A stretch of DNA of 7,160 nt from an uncultured Eubacteriales bacterium. Lineage in GTDB: Bacteria; Bacillota; Clostridia; Oscillospirales; Oscillospiraceae. The position numbers were made by a program, and so were the translations under genes. How positions within the stretch are numbered: the stretch's first letter is position 1; every line of letters starts with the position of its first letter. Location of the stretch: positions 1-7,160 of the forward strand of contig CATJWA010000260.1 of NCBI GenBank assembly GCA_949744025.1, in the 5' to 3' direction. The notes under the pieces were generated by a model, which worked only from the letters and a program-made list of their open reading frames with translations, made no database searches and had not been told where the DNA came from. Of the stretch, positions 1-4,439 are shown in pieces.

Positions 1-94
1 AACTTACGTTTGGGGATATGTAAATCATCAATGCAAGCACGATGATGAAGCATACCGCGAAACGAAGGACTTTCGTCCATCGCCCGTCTCCCAT
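1..94 (-). CDS. Partial hypothetical protein with N-terminal signal/anchor helix (leftward, cut by window edge)
   Basis: The first 31 codons of a leftward gene are visible. The ATG whose first base is position 94 is preferred because GGGAGG (minus strand, 108-103) lies 8 bases upstream; the in-frame ATG starting at 100 directly abuts that sequence. The visible protein has basic residues (R5, K8, R11) followed by a hydrophobic stretch at residues 12-26 (FAVCFIIVLALMIYI), a classic signal-peptide or membrane-anchor N-terminus. The cysteine at 15 is not in a lipobox. A near-consensus promoter and a structured leader precede it, which supports a real gene. The family cannot be recognised from so short a piece, and function is unknown. 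It is transcribed divergently from the GTPase-nuclease gene, so co-regulation is possible but not shown. Confidence 0.6.
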   Translation of the reverse strand, partial: MGDGRWTKVLRFAVCFIIVLALMIYISPNVS

Positions 95-102
95 ACGCAT
101 CA

Positions 103-166
103 CCTCCCTTCTCAGGGAAGTGACTAACCGCAATCGCAGCGACACCCTTACCCCTATTCAGGGGCA
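103..166 (-). promoter_or_regulatory. Structured 5' leader with sequestered Shine-Dalgarno
   Basis: Read on the minus strand, the predicted transcript opens with a hairpin (166-149: UGCCCCU, loop GAAU, AGGGGUA) and ends with a second hairpin (120-103: CUUCCCU, loop GAGA, AGGGAGG). The second loop is a GNRA tetraloop and its 3' arm contains the whole GGGAGG ribosome binding site. The middle part (about 122-145) can be closed by GUG/CAC pairing. The layout would suit control of translation initiation by RNA structure or a ligand. No known riboswitch class was recognised, and plain mRNA structure is also possible. Confidence 0.4.
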
Positions 167-171
167 GCATT

Positions 172-200
172 ATTTTAAACTACCTGTCGAATTCTGTCAA
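172..200 (-). promoter_or_regulatory. Sigma-A-type promoter for the leftward membrane protein gene
   Basis: On the minus strand TTGACA (200-195) is followed after 17 bases by TAAAAT (177-172). This is a perfect -35 box and a 5/6 match at -10, with ideal spacing. Transcription should start near 165-166, giving a leader of about 70 bases before the start codon at 94. Confidence 0.75.
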
Positions 201-220
201 TGTTTTTCCGATTTATGAAA

Positions 221-242
221 CCGTCGCCCTTCAGGGCGGCGG
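221..242. other. 9-bp GC-rich hairpin between divergent promoters
   Basis: CCGTCGCCC (221-229) and GGGCGGCGG (234-242) pair over 9 bp, with one G-T pair, around a TTCA loop. It lies between the two -35 boxes, so neither predicted promoter transcribes it. On the minus strand it is followed by GGTTTC, a poor U-tract. It could be a weak terminator or insulator against readthrough, or a DNA-level element; its role is not determined. Confidence 0.4.
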
Positions 243-263
243 CTTCCGCGTTTTACAAGACAC

Positions 264-291
264 TTGGCAAATCCCTGGAATAGTGTATAAT
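264..291 (+). promoter_or_regulatory. Sigma-A-type promoter for the GTPase-nuclease/ylmH operon
   Basis: TTGGCA (264-269) and a perfect TATAAT (286-291) are separated by 16 bases. The expected start point is near 298, leaving a short leader of about 38 bases. That leaves no room for a TetM-style leader-peptide attenuator. Confidence 0.75.
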
Positions 292-320
292 ATCATCATA
301 AACATCAGCCGCAAAACAAC

Positions 321-327
321 GGGGAGG
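321..327 (+). promoter_or_regulatory. Ribosome binding site fixing the TTG start at 336
   Basis: GGGGAGG lies 8 bases before TTG at 336. No in-frame ATG occurs nearby, and the next in-frame candidate (GTG at 369) lacks a ribosome binding site, so the TTG start is preferred. Confidence 0.75.
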
Positions 328-335
328 CGAGGCGA

Positions 336-2951
336 TTGGCGGGAAATGAGGGCTCGGGGGCAAGGCGCGTGTGCGCGGGACTGCTCGCGCACGTGGACGC
401 GGGAAAGACCACGCTGTCAGAGGCTATGCTGTACCTGTCCGGACGGATAAAAAAGCCGGGGCGGGTTGACCACGGGGACAGCTTCCTGGACACCCACGCG
501 CTTGAGCGCGAGCGGGGGATCACCATATTCTCCAAGCAGGCCGTGCTGTGCTTCGGCACGCTTTCGCTCACGCTGCTGGACACGCCGGGGCACGTCGATT
601 TCTCCTCGGAAATGGAGCGCACGCTCTCGGTGCTCGACTGCGCCATACTGGTCATAAGCGCCTCGGACGGCGTGCAGGCGCACACGGAGACGCTCTGGCG
701 GCTGCTTGAGCGCTATGGTGTGCCAGCTTTTATATTTGTAACCAAAATGGACCTGGCCCCCGAGCGCGCGGGGGCGGTGCTTGATGAGCTGCGGACGCGG
801 CTTTCCGAGCGCTGCGTATCCTTCGCGCCCCAGCCGGACGCGGAGGAGCTGGCGCTTTGCAGCGAGGAGCTTTTAAACGCCCACCTGTCCGGAGGGATAG
901 GGGAGGCGGAAATATGCCGTGCCGTGGAGCGACGGGAGCTGTTCCCCTGTTTTTTCGGCTCGGGACTTCGGCTTGAGGGCGTGGAGGAATTTTTGGACGC
1001 GCTCGGGCGCTTTGCGCCCTCGCCGGAGTACGGACCGGACTTCGGCGCGCGTGTTTTCAAGATAATGCGCGACGCCCACGGTGCGCGGCTGACGGTCATG
1101 AAGATAACCGGAGGCAGCCTTGCCGTTCGCCGAAGCGTGGAGTATATATCAGACGGCGAGCGGGTGAGCGAGAAGGTCAGCCAGATACGCGTTTACTCCG
1201 GAGCGAAATTTGACGCTGTGCCCGAGGCCGGCGCGGGCACAGTCTGCGCCGTTACGGGGCTTTCGGGGGCTATGCCGGGGCAGGGCCTGGGCGCGGAGGC
1301 CGACTCTCCGCTGCCGGTGCTCGAACCGGTTTTGACCTACCGGCTGACGCTGCCGAAGGGCACGGACCCGATGGCGGCTTTTTTAAAGCTGCGCCAGCTT
1401 CAGGAGGAGGACCCACAGCTTCACATAGTCTGGAACGAGCTTCTGCGGGAAATTCACATCCAGCTCATGGGCAGGGTGCAGATTGACGTGATAAAGGCGC
1501 TGATAAGCGAGCGCTTCGGCCTCGAGGTGGGTGTGGACGACGGGCGGATAAGCTACCGCGAGACTATAGCGGAAACTGTCGAGGGCGTGGGCCATTTTGA
1601 GCCGCTGCGGCATTATGCGGAGGTACATCTGCTTTTAAGCCCCCTGCCGCGCGGCACGGGGCTGGTGTTCGACAGCGAGTGCCCTGCCGACGAGCTGGAC
1701 ATAAACTGGCAGCGGCTTATTCTGACCCACCTGGCCGAGCGGCGGCACCTCGGTGTACTGACCGGCTCGCCGATTACCGACATGCGCATTACTCTGCGCT
1801 CGGGCCGCGCGCATGTCAAGCACACCGAGGGCGGGGATTTCCGTCAGGCGGTTTACCGGGGCGTGCGGCAGGGGCTTATGAAAGCCAAAAGCGTGCTGCT
1901 CGAGCCCTGGTACGAGTTCGAGATTGAGACGGCGCCGGAGCTCATCGGCCGAGCTATAAACGACGTGCGCGCCATGAGCGGGGAGTTTGACGGTCCGCAC
2001 ACGCGGGGAGAAAACGTGTATATCTCCGGCTCGGCTCCAGTTTCGGAAATGCGCGGCTACGCCGCGGACCTTGCCGCGTGGACCGGTGGGCGCGGGCGGC
2101 TGAGCTGCCGTGTCAGCGGCTACAGGCCCTGCCACGAGCAGGAAAAGGTGGTACGCGCGCTCGGCTATGAGCCCGAACGCGACCTTGAGAACACGCCCGA
2201 CTCCGTTTTCTGCGCCCATGGCGGCGGCTTCACGGTCAAGTGGGACAGGGTGAGCGAGTACATGCACCTGGAAAGCTGTCTTGTGCCCGAGCGGAAGGAG
2301 CAGGCGCGGCCGCTGCGGCCCATAAGCATCGACGAGCGGGAACTTGAGGAGATCATGCTGCGCGAATTCGGTCCCGTGCGCCGGCCGATGTACCGGGCTG
2401 CGGGTTCGGAGGGCACGGCGAGCAGGTGGGCGGGCTCTGCCGCGACGGAGAAAAAATCCTGCGTGATAATCGACGGCTACAACCTGATATTTGCCTGGGA
2501 CGAGCTGAAAGCGCTGGCGCAGGACAGCCTTGACGCGGCGCGCTTGCGGCTTATTGACATGCTCAGCAGCTACCGCAGCTTCACCGGCTGCGAGCTGGTG
2601 CTGGTGTTCGACGCCTACCGTGTGCCCGGCGGCGCGGGCTCAAAATCGGACTGCCACGGCATACACGTGGTTTACACCAGGCAGGGCGAGACGGGCGACG
2701 CGTATATCGAGCGCCTGAGCCACGACATAGGCCGCAACTTTGCCGTGCGCGTGGTGACCTCGGACGCGCTGATTCAGCTTTCAGCTCTGCGCTCGGGTGT
2801 TTTGCGCGTGTCCTCGAGGGAGTTCCGTGCCGAGCTGGAGTGGGCCGCGGGACAGATTGAGCGGCTGTTAGAAAAGAGCAACGAGCGGGCGCACACCTCG
2901 CGCATAGACGCCGGTAAGCTTAAGGTGGAGGACCTGAGAGATGGAAAATAA
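336..2951 (+). CDS. TetM/EF-G-like ribosomal GTPase fused to a C-terminal YacP/Rae1-like NYN ribonuclease domain
   Basis: This 871-residue protein starts at TTG. Residues about 10-225 are a translational GTPase domain: P-loop AHVDAGKTT (18-26), switch I RGIT (60-63), DTPGH (82-86), a G4 motif TKMD (136-139, usually NKxD) and GSG (208-210). Domains II to V of the EF-G/TetM fold follow to about residue 600, with TetM-like sequence such as LLEPWYEFEI (521-530). A segment of unassigned structure containing SVFCAHGGGF (623-632) leads to residue 706. Residues about 708-845 match the YacP/Rae1 NYN nuclease family: IIDGYNLI with D713, LVFDAYRVPGG with D759, ETGD with D788, and VTSD with D810, which are the expected acidic metal-binding positions. 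Rae1 of Bacillus subtilis cleaves mRNA in the ribosomal A site; TetM/EF-G-like factors bind the same site using GTP. I infer a GTP-gated factor that delivers a nuclease to stalled or drug-bound ribosomes. The TetM tip motif YSPVST is absent, so tetracycline resistance is not supported. The 3' end overlaps ylmH by 11 bases. Confidence 0.92.
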   Translation: MAGNEGSGARRVCAGLLAHVDAGKTTLSEAMLYLSGRIKKPGRVDHGDSFLDTHALERERGITIFSKQAVLCFGTLSLTLLDTPGHVDFSSEMERTLSVLDCAILVISASDGVQAHTETLWRLLERYGVPAFIFVTKMDLAPERAGAVLDELRTRLSERCVSFAPQPDAEELALCSEELLNAHLSGGIGEAEICRAVERRELFPCFFGSGLRLEGVEEFLDALGRFAPSPEYGPDFGARVFKIMRDAHGARLTVMKITGGSLAVRRSVEYISDGERVSEKVSQIRVYSGAKFDAVPEAGAGTVCAVTGLSGAMPGQGLGAEADSPLPVLEPVLTYRLTLPKGTDPMAAFLKLRQLQEEDPQLHIVWNELLREIHIQLMGRVQIDVIKALISERFGLEVGVDDGRISYRETIAETVEGVGHFEPLRHYAEVHLLLSPLPRGTGLVFDSECPADELDINWQRLILTHLAERRHLGVLTGSPITDMRITLRSGRAHVKHTEGGDFRQAVYRGVRQGLMKAKSVLLEPWYEFEIETAPELIGRAINDVRAMSGEFDGPHTRGENVYISGSAPVSEMRGYAADLAAWTGGRGRLSCRVSGYRPCHEQEKVVRALGYEPERDLENTPDSVFCAHGGGFTVKWDRVSEYMHLESCLVPERKEQARPLRPISIDERELEEIMLREFGPVRRPMYRAAGSEGTASRWAGSAATEKKSCVIIDGYNLIFAWDELKALAQDSLDAARLRLIDMLSSYRSFTGCELVLVFDAYRVPGGAGSKSDCHGIHVVYTRQGETGDAYIERLSHDIGRNFAVRVVTSDALIQLSALRSGVLRVSSREFRAELEWAAGQIERLLEKSNERAHTSRIDAGKLKVEDLRDGK

Positions 2952-3690
2952 TGAGCTTGAACGCCGCGCGGCCGACCTATCCGCGCGCTGCGAAAAAAAC
3001 GCGGAGATAACCCACAGTCTGTTTTTAACCCCCGCCGAGCAGGCGCAGCTTGAGAAATGGGCGTGGCACGGCACGGACTGCGCGGTGCTTTTCCACGGCG
3101 GGCGCGAGCAGTGCCAGCGCCGTGCGGCCTTTTTTCTGCCGTACTGGATGGACACGGACGGCTTCGACCCCGCAGAGCTCATCCGCTGTGTGGAAATAAA
3201 GGCGAGCTTCGGAGAGCCGGGGCACCGCGACTATCTCGGCGCGGCCCTTGGACTGGGCATAGACCGGCAGTGGCTTGGGGACATATGGATTGACGGCGGC
3301 ACGGCGTGGATTTTCTGCCTGCCGAGCGTGGAAGGGCATTTGCTCGCCTCGCTGGACAAGGTCGGGCGCTGCGGCGTGAAAACCCGCAGCGTGCCGCTGG
3401 GTGAGCCGCCAGCGCCGGAGGTAAAAAAGCAGCGTGTGAGCTTTACAGTAAAGTCCCCGCGGCTGGACGCTGCCGCCGCAGGGCTTTTCTCGCTCTCCCG
3501 CACAGAGTGCGCGCGGCTCATAGCCGCGGGCGAGCTGAGCGTCAATTACGAGTCCTGCCTGCGTCCCGACGCCGCCGTGAAGGAGGGCGATGTGCTGTCC
3601 CTGCGCGGACACGGCAAGGGGGAGATCGTCACCTTCGGCGGAGTTTCTCGTAAGGGGAGGATTTTTATTGAGGCTGAGCGGTACATCTGA
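2941..3690 (+). CDS. ylmH: YlmH-family S4-domain RNA-binding protein
   Basis: This 249-residue protein has a length and layout typical of YlmH (about 250-260 residues). The N-terminal and central part (about 20-150) contains the YlmH-like LGLGIDRQWLGDI segment (103-115). A C-terminal S4 RNA-binding domain (about 172-233) begins at SPRLDAAAAGLFSLSR and ends near the LRGHGKGE segment. YlmH was first described from the division/cell-wall gene cluster of Gram-positives. It has since been implicated in ribosome-associated quality control, where it binds 50S subunits carrying stalled peptidyl-tRNA, as RqcP does. The ATG at 2941 lies inside the previous gene, whose stop is at 2949-2951, with GGAGG (2927-2931) 9 bases upstream, so translational coupling is likely. 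The location beside a ribosome-directed GTPase-nuclease, rather than beside divIVA or sepF, fits the quality-control role. A strong terminator follows. Confidence 0.85.
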   Translation: MENNELERRAADLSARCEKNAEITHSLFLTPAEQAQLEKWAWHGTDCAVLFHGGREQCQRRAAFFLPYWMDTDGFDPAELIRCVEIKASFGEPGHRDYLGAALGLGIDRQWLGDIWIDGGTAWIFCLPSVEGHLLASLDKVGRCGVKTRSVPLGEPPAPEVKKQRVSFTVKSPRLDAAAAGLFSLSRTECARLIAAGELSVNYESCLRPDAAVKEGDVLSLRGHGKGEIVTFGGVSRKGRIFIEAERYI

Positions 3691-3723
3691 GCATTGAAAT
3701 GGGCCACAAGTAAAAATTGATAT

Positions 3724-3773
3724 GGAGAACAGTCCGGCAACACGTTGCATGGTTCTGTTCTCCGTTTTCTTTT
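3724..3773 (+). terminator. Rho-independent terminator of the GTPase-nuclease/ylmH operon
   Basis: GGAGAACAG (3724-3732) pairs perfectly with CTGTTCTCC (3755-3763). Inside, CC/GG and GCAA/TTGC pairs extend the hairpin to a CACG loop. The stem is followed by GTTTTCTTTT. It begins about 33 bases after the ylmH stop, separating operon 1 from the hydrogenase operon. Confidence 0.88.
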
Positions 3774-3796
3774 ATTTTGGTGATTTATTCACAAAG

Positions 3797-3814
3797 AAGT
3801 TAATCTTTTAATTA
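3797..3814 (+). promoter_or_regulatory. Weak Rex-like inverted repeat upstream of the hydrogenase promoter
   Basis: AAGTTAA-TCTT-TTAATTA resembles the Rex consensus TTGTTAA-N4-TTAACAA in its inner GTTAA/TTAA core, but the outer positions do not match. Rex, an NADH/NAD+-sensing repressor, controls hydrogenase and fermentation genes in Clostridia, so the location is sensible. The region is AT-rich and chance similarity is likely. Confidence 0.25.
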
Positions 3815-3826
3815 GTTTCAAAACCC

Positions 3827-3855
3827 TTTACATAAGTTTTATTTGTAGCTATAAT
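3827..3855 (+). promoter_or_regulatory. Sigma-A-type promoter of the hydrogenase operon
   Basis: TTTACA (3827-3832) is followed after 17 bases by a perfect TATAAT (3850-3855). Predicted transcription start is near 3862. It sits in an AT-rich stretch between the preceding terminator and the hydC leader, as expected for a strongly expressed catabolic operon. Confidence 0.8.
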
Positions 3856-3859
3856 AAAA
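3837..3859. promoter_or_regulatory. Candidate operator: inverted repeat over the -10 box
   Basis: TTTTATT (3837-3843) and AATAAAA (3853-3859) form a perfect 7-bp inverted repeat with a 9-base spacer, and the right arm overlaps the -10 TATAAT. A repressor bound here would block RNA polymerase. The AT-rich setting raises the odds of coincidence, and no regulator family could be matched with confidence. Confidence 0.35.
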
Positions 3860-3887
3860 TACGATAATAATACGAATTTACCCGATA

Positions 3888-3923
3888 GCCCCGCGCGGGG
3901 CCTGCGGCGGGAGACTGCGCCGC
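3888..3923 (+). promoter_or_regulatory. Two GC-rich hairpins in the hydC leader
   Basis: GCCCC-GCGC-GGGGC (3888-3901) is followed two bases later by GCGGCG (3904-3909) pairing with CGCCGC (3918-3923) around an 8-base loop. Both lie in the predicted 92-base untranslated leader, upstream of the ribosome binding site. They may stabilise the mRNA or take part in post-transcriptional control. No U-tract follows, so they are not terminators. Confidence 0.45.
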
Positions 3924-3938
3924 GTACACGTACATATT

Positions 3939-3946
3939 AAGGAGGT
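3939..3946 (+). promoter_or_regulatory. Ribosome binding site fixing the TTG start of hydC
   Basis: AAGGAGGT is a near-perfect Shine-Dalgarno sequence ending 7 bases before TTG at 3954. No in-frame ATG occurs until codon 28, inside the conserved domain, so TTG is the start. Confidence 0.85.
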
Positions 3947-3953
3947 AAAGCAC

Positions 3954-4439
3954 TTGGCTCATTTAAGCGACACCGCCGTGCGTCAGGTCAACGAGATATG
4001 TGACCGGCACATAGGCGAAAACACTCCGCTGATAATGATACTCAGCGACATCCAGAAGGAATTCGGATATGTACCCATCGAGGTGCAGGAAATTGTCTCC
4101 GCGCGCACCGGCATCCCCGTGGCGGAAATTTACGGCGTTGTAACCTTTTATTCGTTCTTCTCCCTCAACCCCAACGGCAAATATGTCATCGGCTGCTGCC
4201 TGGGCACCGCGTGCTATGTCAAGGGCGCGCAGCAGGTCATAGATAAATTCTCCGAGCTGCTGGGCATAGCCCCCGGCGAGACGACGGAGGACGGCATGTT
4301 CACCATTGACGCGCTGCGCTGCATCGGCGCGTGCGCCGCGGCCCCCGCCGTGACGATAAACGGAAAGATTTACGCCCGCGTGACGGTGGACCAGGTCGAG
4401 GACATAATCGAAGAATACAGAAGCGGAGGTGTTATCTGA
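3954..4439 (+). CDS. hydC: NAD(P)-linked [FeFe]-hydrogenase subunit HydC/HndA (NuoE-like [2Fe-2S] protein)
   Basis: This 161-residue NuoE-family protein has an N-terminal helical part (about 1-70, including FGYVP at 37-41 and YGVVTFYSFF at 60-69) and a thioredoxin-like [2Fe-2S] domain. The cluster ligands are C82, C87, C123 and C127 (spacing C-x4-C and C-x3-C), the family pattern; C81 is an extra cysteine. Length is normal. In HydABC-type hydrogenases this small cytoplasmic subunit docks on the NuoF-like subunit and carries a [2Fe-2S] centre next to the flavin region. It is first in the operon, starts at TTG with a strong ribosome binding site, and its TGA overlaps the hydB ATG (TGATG). The name nuoE alone would mislead, because the operon leads to a hydrogenase, not to complex I. 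Confidence 0.93.
   Translation: MAHLSDTAVRQVNEICDRHIGENTPLIMILSDIQKEFGYVPIEVQEIVSARTGIPVAEIYGVVTFYSFFSLNPNGKYVIGCCLGTACYVKGAQQVIDKFSELLGIAPGETTEDGMFTIDALRCIGACAAAPAVTINGKIYARVTVDQVEDIIEEYRSGGVI
4425..4429 (+). promoter_or_regulatory. Ribosome binding site for hydB inside the end of hydC
   Basis: GGAGG lies 9 bases before ATG at 4439. This, and the TGATG overlap with hydC, fixes the hydB start at 4439 rather than at an in-frame ATG upstream at 4331. Confidence 0.8.

Noticed and set aside
1635..2267. A 210-codon minus-strand open frame opposite the GTPase gene
   Set aside because: Its composition follows the complementary coding strand and it has no motif. The plus-strand frame has clear EF-G/TetM homology throughout.
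336..2951. Annotation as a tetracycline-resistance (tetM-type) gene
   Set aside because: The TetM domain IV loop motif is missing, a nuclease domain is fused to the C-terminus, no leader-peptide attenuator is present, and no mobile element surrounds the gene.
3025..3750. A 241-codon minus-strand open frame opposite ylmH
   Set aside because: It reads through the operon terminator hairpin, lacks a convincing ribosome binding site and resembles no family. It is an antisense shadow.
3888..3923. The GC-rich hairpins before hydC as a terminator of the upstream operon
   Set aside because: No T-tract follows either stem, they lie downstream of a strong promoter, and a convincing terminator already exists at 3724-3773.
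4331..4438. An upstream in-frame start for hydB at 4331
   Set aside because: It would add 36 residues rich in Arg and Gly that overlap conserved hydC sequence. The ATG at 4439 has a good ribosome binding site and a typical TGATG overlap.
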